A stretch of 64,000 nucleotides of DNA from Thermothielavioides terrestris NRRL 8126 (lineage: Eukaryota > Ascomycota > Sordariomycetes > Sordariales > Chaetomiaceae): contig NC_016457.1 of assembly GCF_000226115.1 (NCBI RefSeq), positions 2,046,001 through 2,110,000 on the forward strand, in the 5' to 3' direction. Both the position numbers and the translations under genes were made by a program. The notes beneath the pieces are model-generated. The model saw only the letters and a program-made list of their open reading frames with translations. It had not been told where the DNA came from and ran no database searches. Shown piece after piece: positions 46,653 through 57,321 of the stretch (the stretch's first letter is position 1; the number at the start of each line of letters is the position of its first letter).

Positions 46653-47365
46653 AGGGCGCCGGTCACGATTCTACTCAGCGCCTACTTCTTCTTTTTGGCT
46701 GGACAGATAGGAAAGGGCCACGCTGGTTTTGAACACAGGTCGCCGGACGGATTGGCAAGGATCGGTTGCTCAGGATCTGGCATCGGGACCTTGGTCTTTG
46801 GGTGTCTCTACTTTTCCTAGTCTAGCCCTAGGGTGGGAATTCAAGGCGCTAAGTTCACGGAACCTAAGGGGGTGCAAGCCTGTGAGGCCCTGTCATGAGC
46901 ATTCAGCGTGTTGTAGTGTGTACATTGGGAGCCCCCGTTGCTCGTAGTTGGAATAAGGTTTCGTGTTACGAGATGCCGGGATCCGGGGTTATGCGGGTCG
47001 GCAAGCGGTACCCCCGCGGCGTAAATTCGGATGGCGAACCCGTGGTTCCGGGTAGGCGACATCATCGCGCGGGGATGATCGGATCGCGCGGGGATATGAT
47101 CGGATCGCGTCGGGTTGCTCCGGGAGACTGATCGGATCGCGGTCCACGAGGCTGGGGATCGTGGGCGTGAAAGTGAAATATCGGATCGCGTCGGAGCGCG
47201 CCGGGATATTGATCGGATCGCGGTCCACGAGGTTGGGAAGCGTGGGGTGAAAGATCGGATCGCGAGACACGGCAGCGCACAAGACAGCACATCACTGTAT
47301 CCATTGTCCCCCACAGCTGAGTGTAGCCACCCTCCTCGAGTCATTCACCCCCCACGCACGTCACG
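46653..47365. other. Upstream region of the CutC-like gene
   Basis: This 713-bp interval carries no gene; its main content is the six-copy repeat annotated separately, about 100-290 bp before the CutC-like ATG. Confidence 0.45.
47078..47264. repeat. Six-copy ATCGGATCGCG array
   Basis: The 11-mer ATCGGATCGCG occurs six times in 187 bp, all in one orientation but unevenly spaced. Copies 3 and 5 continue into a shared GGTCCACGAGG segment, showing a larger duplicated unit of roughly 80 bp. The array ends about 100 bp before the CutC-like start codon. Confidence 0.85.
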
Positions 47366-47932
47366 ATGGCTCCCACGGCTCGGCCACGGCTTGAAGTACC
47401 CATCTTTGGCCCAGACAATGGCGCAGCGGCTGCCTCGCTGGGAGCGAGCTGTCTTGAACTGAATCGTGCTGGTTCTTACGGTATGTGAGAGTCACACATC
47501 CTTTGAACAGTTCTCAGCCTTCACTTCTTGTTGAGGCCCCATCACTTGACAGACCAGTTGCCACTGCACGACCCTCTCATATTTTGTCCTGAGATACCGC
47601 TCCAATGGACCTCCCTCCGCCCTCTCTCCAGCGACCCCTTCCTTCCCTTTCCCCTTCCCTTCACCCCCCTCCCTCTTCTCTCTTTTAGCAGGACGGGTAA
47701 TAACTGACCCCCTGAATGACCTGATCCAGCGCTCGGCGGCACAACCCCGACCCTAGAGGAGCTCTCCGCCCTGCTGGCCTCGCTGTCCCGCCACCATGTC
47801 CCCCGCCCAGCCATCCGCATCATGATCCGGCCCCGCGGACCCCCTTCACAGGCCGTACCAAACCCAGACCATGGCCCCGACCCAGCTCTCAACTCAACAA
47901 CCGAAGACGCAGCATCTTGCCGCTTACAACAA

Positions 47933-47964
<32 letters not shown>

Positions 47965-48643
47965 ACAGCAAGACTTCATCTACACCCCAGCCGAACTCGC
48001 CTCCATGGCCGAATCGATAACACGCTTCGCCGCCTCCGGCCTGCTGGACCCGTCCCGCGGCGACGGCTTCGTCTTCGGCGTGCTGCAGCAGGCTGCCGCC
48101 GCCGCCGTCGACGGCGCGGCGGCGGGCGCGCTGGCGCTGGATGTGCAGCGGAACAGGGAGCTGGTGGCGCTGGCGCAGCAGCACACCCGGGGAGGCGGCG
48201 CTCTCAGGTGCGTGCTGCACCGGGCCGTTGACGAGTTGCTCGCCGCGGGCGGCGTGGACGGGCAGGGTGGTGGTGGTGGCGGGGACGTGGAGGCGGCGGC
48301 GGCGGTGGTGGACGCCGTGAGCGCGTGTGGGTTTGATGGAGTGTTGACTTCGGGTGGGAGGGGCAGGGCGGTGGAGAATGTGGGGAGGTTGAAAAGGGTG
48401 GTGGAAGCTGCTGCTGCGGCCGCCGGGGGTGCTGGGGTTGAGGTGGTTGTTGGGGGTGGGGTGAGGAGGGAGAATTTGACGGCCCTGGTGGAGGGTTTGG
48501 GTCTGGAAGGAGGGGAGGAGGTCTGGTTTCATTCGTCGTGCCTGCACGTCGGCGAGGACGGAACGGAGACCTTCGATGTTGAGGAGGCGCGGGCGCTTGC
48601 GGAGGAGATGACAGCTTTGGGATTGACAGTCGAAAGGCAATGA
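47366..48643 (+). CDS. CutC-family protein with a polyglutamine insert
   Basis: Two exons (47366-47480, 47730-48643) give 342 residues. The fold is a TIM barrel of the CutC family, named from bacterial copper homeostasis; the biochemical role in fungi is unsettled. Strand 1 is LEVPIFGPDNGAAAASLGASCLELNRAGSY; then TPTLEELSALLA, AIRIMIRPRG, DFIYTPAELASMAESI, GDGFVFGVL, RNRELVALA, LRCVLHRAVDEL, CGFDGVLTSGG, VEVVVGGGVRRENL and WFHSSCLH fit the family order. Between IRPRG and DFIYTP there is a non-conserved insert of about 35 residues ending in 15 consecutive Gln (47927-47971, CAA/CAG). Ala- and Gly-codon runs further down make the exon very GC-rich. Confidence 0.88.
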
Positions 48644-48906
48644 CAGCCCGGTTGAAGATCTGGTACGTACACGGGCAGCGATGAAGGGAGTGACACCGCC
48701 TCTCGAATACAGGGATGTACATGGCATATATCCTCGACCGTCTTCTTCTCTTCCCGGGGTATATCCAACTGTTGTCCTCATCACCTACTCCAGCTCTGCT
48801 CTCTGTGCTCTCACTCCGCCTGCTTCTTCTGGCCGTATACAACGTGACTGGCACCGTGTCAGCTCCGCCTTGACCCATAAACCGGAGCCATCATCCGGAG
48901 GACCAC

Positions 48907-50259
48907 TCACAAGTCAAACTGCGCATGCAAGTTCGGGTTCTTCAGCTCGTTCCGCACTTTGGAAAGCAGCACAAGCACCTCGTCCTTCGGCCACCCCAGC
49001 ACGTGGCAGAACAGGCGCAGCGAGAAGGCCTCGAGCCCGCTCAGCACCTGCTGGATGTTGTACAAGCCGACCTCCTTCAGATGCGGGTCCTTGGCCCAGG
49101 GCCCGATGGGGAAGCGAAACCTCTGGTGCGTCACGTTGGTGAAACCGGCGTCGCGCACCCAGCCCTCGAGCCTCGGGCCGGGCGATGGCTCACGCCCCGT
49201 CTTGCGGGCCGCCTCCAGCAGCGTGTTGATCCACGTCAGCGTGTGGGAGCCTTCCTTGAGCGACCCGTCCTCCGAGTAGTACTGCAGGTCGAAATCCTGA
49301 AACTCAGCCCAGCCGCCGGGCGTGAGGTTGCTGTGTAAACGGTTAGGCAGGCTGTTCAAGTCCGGACTCGCCGGATCAGCTGGAAAGGAGGTTGACGCAC
49401 TCGTGAACGGACCGGACGAGGGTGGGCCAGTCCTTGATGCAAGCAGCCATGTAGCGGCAGAAGATGAAGTCGAAGGGCGCCTCGTACACCCAAGGGCATT
49501 CGACGTCGTCAATCTCAAACTTGACGTTTGGGGGGACCCACGGAGGCTGGATGGCACTAAGATCATTGCCTAGGATCTGCGCCTCCAGTTAGTACGAGGG
49601 GGATCCATTTGGCCCTTGCACCCCGCGCTTGACTGTCGTACCTGGGCGTTGGGGTACTCGTCACCCATGGCCATGCTCCCTACATCGCCGCCAGGTCAGC
49701 AGGCACAGCACATTTGAGCGAGGGCTCGGTTCCTTACAGATACCCGTGCCGGTGCCGATGTCGAGCACGCGGTGCATCTTGTCCGTGTCGATGGGCGCGA
49801 GAAACAGCTTGTTGCCGATGCCCTTGGTCATGAGGGCATGCGACAGGTCGAGGCGATCCTGCTCGAGCTCATCGTTGGGCAGGCAGTAGACTGGGACAGC
49901 AAGTCAGCGAGCCAGCGCCGCGGCCGACGGGGGCAGGACAGCGGGGGCGCACGCACCGCCGGCTCGGAAGGCATGATAGCGGCGGCCGTTCTCGACGGGA
50001 TAGTCGAGGATGCTGGACGTGATGGAAGTGGTGAAGGCTGAGCTGGGCGGAGAACTAGCGTCAGCGATAAAACGTTTCCCAGCAGCACCACGGGTAGCCC
50101 GCACATGTCGTCCGAAATCACCGAATCATGGTCGTTGGCCTGGGAAAAGTACACCAGTTATCAGCCCGGCAATGCTTCTCTCCAGCCGCAATGGCGACCA
50201 CTCCGAGGGTGAGCACAAACCGTGTCGACCTCAATGTGTGGCTCGGCTAACTCGGTCAT
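48907..50259 (-). CDS. LaeA-like SAM-dependent methyltransferase
   Basis: Seven exons (50259-50221, 50139-50105, 50042-49957, 49890-49738, 49679-49642, 49576-49401, 49330-48907) join in phase to 316 residues. The N-terminal part has SSILDYPVENGRRYHAFR and LPNDELEQDRLDLSHALMTKGIGNKLFLAPI. The SAM-binding site is [49 protein letters not shown], followed by FDFIFCRYMAACIKDW and NLTPGGWAEFQDFDLQYYSEDGSL. This is the large fungal group of LaeA-like enzymes, often tied to secondary metabolism or its regulation, but there is no biosynthetic core enzyme nearby. The substrate is unknown. Small exon edges may be off by a few bases. Confidence 0.88.
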
Positions 50260-51687
50260 GGTTGGCTGCAGGCAACTTTCAAAAGCAACAGGAGTCGCAG
50301 CACAATAACTACGGTTGGATACACAGTGCTACCGCAAAAAACGACGATATCACCAACTCCCCACGGACGGAACGGAAATGCGGGCGGGGAAGCAGCGCTG
50401 TAAAAACACCTGGGCGATCAAGAACGGCGCACATCCATTCCCACGGGAGGGCGGCCTTCTTCGAATATCAGCTTGCATTGGACGAACTTAGGCTAAGTAA
50501 TCCTTTGGGTGGGTCCGAACGAGGAGAACCTGGAGAAGTCGGCGGTGCTGCCGTTCCAGGTTCTGTCCTCCACTCTCTCCACTCTTGGGAGGAGTCGGGA
50601 AGACGGTGGGATGTTCTGGTCCGCTTTTCCGCTAGTTATCTCCGAGCGTAGCAGGGGGCAGTTCCTGCGGGCAACCAAACATGCGATGCAGCTCGTGGTT
50701 GCTTTCGCGGCGTCCCACCGAAGGCGTGTCTCTGCCTCATCGTGTCATGAAGAGGAAAATAAAATACCTCTGGGCTTCACCCAGCCTCTGCCTCCCCCAC
50801 AATGGCCAAGTTCGACACAATCGGACCTTCCGGCTCGAACCGGTCAAGATCCCAGCGCCGTGGGAGGCCGATATAGATTGGATGGCAGTTCGCTTGTCCG
50901 ACCTACATACAAGCAGCCCCAGGCTTGCGTTCCTGCAGCATTCTTCCGCCCCCTTTCCGCCATCGCCAATCACGCCCGCGGGCACAACCACGTTCAACCC
51001 CGGGTTTGGGATGATGTCTTCGTTGTTGCTTGGCCCCATCTTGGCACTGTCCTTGGCGTTGAGGTGACAAGCTTGAGACAGACCAACACAGTGTGCTGAG
51101 CTTCGCGTAAAAGGATCGAGAATTCTGATCTTGTCCAATGGAGGCTCCAACTCCGGGGAGTTGGAGCGCCAGAACGGGTTAAACACTTTTAGGCCACACG
51201 TGCTCCCCATGCTCGCCGTGATCCCCAAGTCACGCAAGTCAGCCACCGGTTTCCTAACTAAGACAGTCGCGAACTAGCGTTATTGCTTCCAGGCCCGGAG
51301 ACCGCGCATACCCACCTTCGCAGCACCAGTTGACGCGGGTACGCGGCGATAATTGGGCACGTTGCTGGGGGAGTTACACTATCTTATGTATACAGCCGCA
51401 ATCTATTTAAATAAACCACGCCGGACAAGGGGTCTGGTGTGAAAAATCTTGTGCTTGAATGGCGGCTTGCAAGTCTGCCTCCCGTGCCGACAAAATGCTG
51501 GTCAAGCTCAACAACGCCTCCCTGTGTCTGGCAACCTCGCTGTCGGCGGTCTTTGACCAGACCTTCCAGAGACTGGACACCTGTCCAGACTTTGGCTGCG
51601 TGCTGCCTCCGGACAAGCGTGATGGCAAGATGCTTGAAAGGGGTTTAACTTCGGAATGTCCTCCTCCACAAGAACCACTGGGTGCTC
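50260..51687. other. Intergenic region left of the TIR element
   Basis: About 1.4 kb upstream of the LaeA-like gene. Open frames of 130-200 codons overlap here on both strands (for example 50737-51246 minus, 50509-51099 plus), but none shows a domain, a good start or consistent composition. Promoter signals are not clear. Confidence 0.35.
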
Positions 51688-51695
51688 GCCCCTGG
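51688..51695 (+). repeat. Left target-site duplication GCCCCTGG
   Basis: This 8-bp sequence is repeated directly at 52109-52116, on the other side of the TIR element at a symmetrical distance from both inverted repeats. Confidence 0.6.
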
Positions 51696-51702
51696 GGTTA
51701 TA

Positions 51703-51733
51703 GCTAAAGAGGTCCCGCCAAGACTAATTTCGG
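51703..51733 (+). repeat. Left terminal inverted repeat
   Basis: 31 bp identical to the reverse complement of 52071-52101; begins GCTAAAGAGG and ends ACTAATTTCGG. Confidence 0.95.
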
Positions 51734-51889
51734 AGACTGCCGCTTACAAGTATTTACAATCGCCACGGGGTGAGCGGGGCTACGACGGGGCCTCGACGAC
51801 TTCGAGCAACATCAACAACGAACAATCGCAAAGACTCGTTGCAACAACTTTACGAAACCTCAACCAAATCGAAAAAAAAGAAAACGAAG

Positions 51890-51944
51890 TTAACCCTCAC
51901 CCTAACCTTGACCCTCACCCTAACCTTAACCCGAATCCTAACTA
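51890..51944 (+). repeat. Degenerate telomere-like CCCTAA repeats inside the TIR element
   Basis: An 18-bp unit, ACCCTCACCCTAACCTTG, is followed by a near-identical copy and then ACCCGAATCCTAACT. CCCTAA is the complement of the TTAGGG telomere repeat of filamentous fungi; here it is mixed with CCCTCA and CCTTGA variants. Confidence 0.75.
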
Positions 51945-52070
51945 GCCGGGGGCTGGCGCCGCCCCCCGCACCCCCGGCGAACTAACCCGTGGCTAACCCG
52001 TGGCGATAGTGCAAACCCCTTGGCGGTCTTGGCGGGGTACTGACGCTGTAAAAACATTGCCGACAATTGG

Positions 52071-52101
52071 CCGAAATTAGTCTTGGCGGGACCTCTTTAG
52101 C
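52071..52101 (-). repeat. Right terminal inverted repeat
   Basis: 31 bp, the exact reverse complement of 51703-51733; begins CCGAAATTAG and ends CCTCTTTAGC. Confidence 0.95.
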
Positions 52102-52108
52102 CATCAGC

Positions 52109-52116
52109 GCCCCTGG
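52109..52116 (+). repeat. Right target-site duplication GCCCCTGG
   Basis: Direct copy of 51688-51695, immediately after the right end of the element. The remaining 268 bp to the APC6 start hold its promoter. Confidence 0.6.
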
Positions 52117-52384
52117 CCTGTTGAAGTGGGGCTGTGATAGCCTGCCAAGCACCTGGTAGCGCCACGCGCTGGCCCGCCTGAACCTGCCCCGCCGTAACGT
52201 CAGCGCGTCACCATTCCTGCATTCCCCACACCCCTGTCAACCGCGTCGCAAAAACGCACCTTCTTCCCAAACTCTCTGGAAGGGTCTTCGTGGAAGGACG
52301 GTGGAAGGACGGCGCCGCCCACAACCAAGGCTGACCGCCGACGGACCAAGCCGATGACGAGACGCACAAGCGGGCGTGGCATCC

Positions 52385-54460
52385 ATGGCATCGTCGCAAC
52401 CGAACATGGAGCGCTTCCTCCGTGACTGGCGCCAGGATGCGCTCAACAAGGCGCAGTACGACGCGGCCATCTTCATCGGCGACAAGCTGCTGGCATTGAC
52501 GAGTATGCATCACCATCACCATCACCTCTTCAGCCTCTCATGGGGGGATCTCCCCGCTGAACACTGAACCTCTCTTGCTGCAGAAGACGACAAGGATGCC
52601 TTCTGGCTGGCCCAAGTCCACTTCAATGCCGGCAACTACACTCGCTCGCACGACCTGCTCATCTCGCATAACTTGATCGGCTCGAACCCGTCCTGCCGCT
52701 ACCTGGCCGCCCACTGCCTCATCCGTCAGAACAACTTCGCCGAAGCCCTGGCCTTGCTAGGCGAGGCCACCCCGACCCACCTGTTCACCACCAACGCCAA
52801 CGCCAACGCCAAGCGCAAGACAAGCCGCACCACCACCCGCGGCACCAGGGCCGGCTCCAAGGCCCCCGAGCGGCAGCCCGACGAGGTCAGCGAGGAGGAG
52901 TGGTCGATCCGGCGGTATGAGGCCGGCATGTGCTATCTGCGCGGGCTCTGCTACGCCAAGGAGAACGCCTTCGACCGCGCCAAGGAGGCGTACAAGAACG
53001 CGCTGCGCATCGACGTACAGTGTTACGAGGCTTTCACTCAGCTGGTGCGCAACTCGCTCATGTCGCCCGACGAAGAGGATGAATTCATGCAATCTCTCGA
53101 CTTCGGCTCCGTGCGAGCGCCCAAGGGCGGCGATGATCCGGAGCTCCAGACGGAGCCTGGGGACTACGTGCACATGCTGTACCAGACCCAGCTCTCTAAG
53201 TACCGCAACCCTCGCGCCTTCAACGTCGCCGTCGACTCGCTCTCGACGCACTACGGGCTGGCGGACAACCCGGACATCCTCCTGGCTCGCGCCGAGCAGC
53301 TCTACACCCAGTGCCGCTTCAAGGACGCCCTCGCCATCACCACCATGATCCTGAAGGAAGACCGGTCCAACTTCCCTGCGTACCCGGTCCACCTCGCCTG
53401 CCTGTACGAACTCAAGCAGACCAACGAGCTCTTCCTGGTGGCGCATGACCTGGCCGACAATTACCCGGACAAGGCGTGCACCTGGCTCGCGGTGGGCACC
53501 TACTACCTCGCCACCTCCAAGATCGCCGACGCGCGCCGCTACTTCTCCAAGTCCTCCATGATGGACGCGACGTTCGGGCCGGCCTGGATCGGCTTCGCGC
53601 ACACCTTCGCCGCCGAGGGCGAGCACGACCAGGCCATCACGGCCTACTCGACGGCGGCGCGCCTCTTCACCGGCACGCACCTCCCGCACCTCTTCCTCGG
53701 CATGCAGAACCACGCCATGAACAACATGACGGCGGCCGAGGAGTTCCTCAAGTCGGCCTTCTCGCTGTGCCGCACCGACCCGCTGCTGCTCAACGAGATG
53801 GGCATCGTGCTGTACCACCAGGACCGCCTCAAGGAGGCGACGCGGCTGTTCCGGCAGGCGCTGCGCGTGGCCGACGACACGGGCGCCGACCCGCACGCCT
53901 GGCTGGGCGTGCGCACCAACCTGGCCCACGCCTACCGCCGCCTGCGCCTGTTCGACGAGGCCCTGGCCGAGTTCGACGCCGTGCTGCGCGACGGCGGCAA
54001 GGACGCCGCCGTCCTCTGCGCCAAGGCCCTGATCAGGCTGGACCAGGGCCGCCCGGACGACGCGGCCCGCGTGCTGCACGAGGCCCTGGCCGTCAACCCG
54101 CAGGATCCCATCGCCACCGAGCTGCTCAACAAGGCGCTCGAGGAGTCGTCCGCTGGGGGGCTGATGGGCGCGCTGCGCGCCGGGCTCGATCCGGCCGACG
54201 GTGGCGAGGAGGTCGAGGACGTGGGCATTGCGGAGATGGAGAGGTTTGAGCTCGAGTTGGAGGAGAAGAAGGCTGCCGCCAGGGCGAGGCTGGAGAGGCG
54301 GACGAGGGGCAGGGCCGCTGCCACGTCTTCGTCTTCGTCGGGAGATAAGGGGAAGGGCGTCATGAGGGGCAATGCGCGTGGGGGCGGGAGGCGCGGGGGA
54401 GGCGGCTATGGGGCGGATGAGAAGGCGGAGAGCATGATGGAGATGAGCGACGACGGGTGA
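52385..54460 (+). CDS. CUT9: Anaphase-promoting complex subunit 6 (Cdc16/Cut9)
   Basis: Two exons (52385-52502, 52584-54460) give 664 residues. APC6 is a TPR scaffold subunit of the APC/C ubiquitin ligase, which triggers anaphase and mitotic exit. The start (NMERFLRDWRQDALNKAQYDAAIFIGDKLLALT) and DAFWLAQVHFNAGNYTRSHDLL fit the family. TPR units fill residues 40-560, for example FDRAKEAYKNALRIDVQCYEAFTQLV, MMDATFGPAWIGFAHTFAAEGEHDQAITAYSTAARLF, HLPHLFLGMQNHAMNNMTAAEEFLKSAFSLC and NEMGIVLYHQDRLKEATRLFRQAL. EFMQSLDF near 195 is also typical. The C-terminus is Lys/Arg/Gly-rich. An ATG three codons downstream of a GTG was chosen as the start. Confidence 0.94.
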
Positions 54461-54849
54461 GCCGAAAGTGTGTGGTCTTTTTCTCTTCTTCTTTTTCTTT
54501 TTCGTTTTCGTGTCCCCTTTTTTTGTGTATTAGCCAAGGATGATGGATGGATAACGCGGTCGACATGGTACGGCATGGCATAGCATAGCGATGGCGCCAC
54601 GGTATTTATGGACACGGATCAAAAGGGGGTTCGATATTAGCAGAAATCCATCGGGGACAGGCGCGATAGCTTTCTCAAAGACTAATATGAGACACGGGCA
54701 TGTCCTCAAGCCCGGATTAGCTGATGAGCGGCGCCGTTCTACACTAGGTGGTCAAGGGTAAAAAGGCCAGGATCTTATCCCCAATTTTTCTGGAGCGAGA
54801 TTGAAGCCAACGCTGTTTCTTCGAGGTGGTGGAGCATCTAAATGATGGT
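54461..54849. other. Convergent spacer between APC6 and acetoacetyl-CoA synthetase
   Basis: This 389-bp interval holds a T/C-rich run (54474-54525) after the APC6 stop and no gene. Confidence 0.45.
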
Positions 54850-57321
54850 TCACAGCTTCTCCCTGGGCCCAACCAGCTCTTCAACTTTCGCGAACTGATA
54901 GTAGTACTCCAGGCTCTGTGGGTTGGCAAGCGTGCCACTCGGCTTGATAACGTGTCCCGACACGATTTGCTTGACGGGCAGCTCAACCTTTTTGAGGTTG
55001 ATGGTCGTCTACCGGCGGCATATTAGCTTCGGTTTGATTTGCAAGTCGAGGCAAAAAAAACAGAGAGAAACTCACCGGAATCTCGGGCGTTTCAAAGATG
55101 TACTTTGGCACATGCCTCTTGCTCAGATCTCGAGCGATGGCCTCCCGGACGTCGTTGACCAGCGCCCGATCGAACCGCGCTCCGGGCTTCATCAGCAGGA
55201 ACAGCATGACCGCCTCGTCGTTGTCCTGCGGCCGCCGTTGCCCGACGCATAGCGAGTCCTGCACGCGGTCGGCAAAGTGCCTCTCGATAACCGAGTAGAT
55301 CTCGGCCGACCCGAACCGGACCCCCGACGGGTTCAGCACGCCGTCGGCGCGGCCCAGAAACGTGATGTTCCCCGTGACCGGGTGCACCACGCAGAAGTCA
55401 CCGTGTGCCCAGACATGCTTGAACCGTGCAAAGTATGCCGCGTGGTACTTGGTCCCCGGCGCTGCGGGACTGCCGCCCCCGGCTGGCGTCTTGTCGCCCC
55501 AGAGGAAGCACGGAATGTTGGGGAAGGGCGCGGTGGCGACCAGCTCGCCCGGGGTGCCATGTGGGACTTCCTTACCCTCAACACCGTCCGGCAGAAGCGA
55601 GTCGTAGATGGCGACGTGGACGCCTAGCGACGGCCCTTGCGTGCCGCCCACGTACACCGGTGTCAGGGGGTTCATGATGCCGAAGCAGCCGGCGATGTCG
55701 GTGCCGCCCGAAATGTTGGCCAAATGGACGTGCGACGGGAAGCCCACGTCGTAAAACCATTCGAATAGCTGGTTTGAGAGCACCATGCCGGTGCAGGTGA
55801 CGGTCTCCAGGCTCGAGAGGCCGGCCATCTCGCGCGGGCGTAGGCCGGCCTTCGCGACTTCGAACATCCACCGCGGGCTGACGCCCAGCTTTGTTACGCG
55901 CTGCTCGGCGGCGATGCGGATCAGGATGCTGGCGTCGGGCTGGAATGGCGAGCCGTCGTAGAGCACGGTGCGGCCCCCATAGAGCAGTGCTCCGATGGCT
56001 GCAAGATACATGATCCAGCCCGTCGTCGTATACTGCAGGGCGACGGTGTGCGGGCCCAGCCCCTCGTGTAGGCGCCCCTCTTTGTAGTAGTTGATCAGCA
56101 CGCCGCCGACCGAGTGGACGATCGCCTTGGGTGTGCCTGTTGTGCCGGACGAGTAGCAGATGAGGAAGGGCTCGTGGAAGCCGATGCGCACAACCTGGGG
56201 TAGCGACGTATTCCCTCCTGCGGCTGTGATGAACGACTCCCACGTTTCGGCCAGCGGCACGCGCGAGACATCCCTGGCTTCGGCGAACCGGCGGATGGCA
56301 ACCACGCCGGAGAACTCGGAGCACTCTCGCAACCCTTCCACCACCTCGGCCATCTTCCCCCTCAAGTCCACCACCTTGCCGTTATATAACGCGGCATCGT
56401 CCATGAACAACAACTGTTTCTTCTCTCAGCACTGCAATCCACCACCAAACCGGTCCGCAAGAGACAAGTTGCGCGGTACTCACCTTTGGATTGACCTGCA
56501 CCACCCGCTGCAATATCCCCTTGACCCCCATATCCGTAGAGCTACTGCTGAACACAGCACCGAGCCACGTGGTCGCAAACCACACCGCCGCAGTCTCGAC
56601 GCTGTTCGCGCCGACGATAACCACCCGATCGCCCTTGCCGACGCCCCTCGCTTTCATCGCCCGCGCCAGCGCCCCGACCGTGGCCCTTAACTCGCCGTAC
56701 GTCACGGTCCTAACCTCCGATGCGCCCTCGCGCACCTCGGTGATCGCGACCCTGCCATCTTCCTTGTCCTTGACACCGCGCGCCGCCGTCGACGTGTCCG
56801 CGCCGGTGTCCGGGCGCGAGAAGAGCACGTTTTCGGCAAAGTTCAGCCGCACGCCGTCGAACCAGCGCGGGACGGCGTCGATGGGGGCTGACTCGTCGAC
56901 CACGGTGCTGTAGGTGCCCTCGTGGATGAAGCGTGCCGCCTCGAAGAGGTGGGACCAGAAGGCGGTGCGGTTTGTGAGGCTGAAGTTGTGCAGGTCGGCG
57001 AAGGTCTGCCGTGCATGGTCAGTACTGGTATGTATCTAGTGTTAGGGTCGGGTAGGTAGGTAGGTAGTGAGGTAGGTGTAAGTGACCTTGAGGTGCAGGC
57101 CGTGTTTGCGGTTGAGATCCTGCATGAAGCGGTACATGAGGGTGCTTTCCGGGTGGGGATGCTCCCTGAAGTCTGGTGAGCACACGAAGTAAACGAACCA
57201 GCCCCTTTTTCTCTTATGCTTGAGTTGTTCTCACGAAACGACGAGAACTGGATGAGAGGCGGTCGGAAACGCACCACAGCTTCCGTGGCAGCGACGCGGC
57301 CTGCTGCGCGTTCACCGCCAT
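54850..57321 (-). CDS. Acetoacetyl-CoA synthetase (acetoacetate-CoA ligase)
   Basis: Five exons (57321-57275, 57165-57087, 57005-56484, 56413-55076, 55008-54850) join in phase to 714 residues. The enzyme activates acetoacetate with ATP and CoA in the cytosol, returning ketone carbon to sterol and lipid synthesis. The family N-terminus reads KLWEHPHPESTLMYRFM. The core has RWFDGVRLNFAENVLF, GDRVVIVGANSVETA, the P-loop-like YSSGTTGTPKAIVHS, GWIMYLAAIGALLYGG, ISGGTDIAGCF, the adenylate-binding HGDFCVV and FLGRADGVLNPSGVRFGSAEIY. The last exon carries TTINLKKVELPVK with the catalytic-domain Lys region. Intron 2 has a rare GTCACT donor and TAGGTAGG repeats (57053-57072); an in-frame stop inside it requires removal. 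Confidence 0.94.

Larger units (their letters stand above)
51696..52108. mobile_element. 413-bp MITE-like terminal-inverted-repeat element
   Basis: A perfect 31-bp inverted repeat is present: 51703-51733 (starting GCTAAAGAGGTCCCGCC) and 52071-52101 (its reverse complement). Seven further bases on each side match only partly. Directly outside lie identical 8-bp sequences (GCCCCTGG), the duplication size typical of hAT-class transposition. A second inverted motif, ATCGCCACGGG, recurs inside both arms (near 51757 and 52000), and TCTTGGCGGG recurs next to the right TIR. There is no open frame of transposase size, so the element is non-autonomous. The GT-rich/AC-rich middle contains telomere-like repeats. 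Superfamily assignment is inference, because the termini do not show the common hAT CA(G/A)GG start. Confidence 0.75.

Noticed and set aside
50509..51246. Overlapping frames of 130-200 codons on both strands upstream of the LaeA-like gene
   Set aside because: No domain, no conserved motif, poor starts, and overlap with each other.
52757..54079. 440-codon frame antisense to APC6
   Set aside because: Arg/Val/Gly-rich shadow frame with no domain; APC6 TPR repeats are on the other strand.
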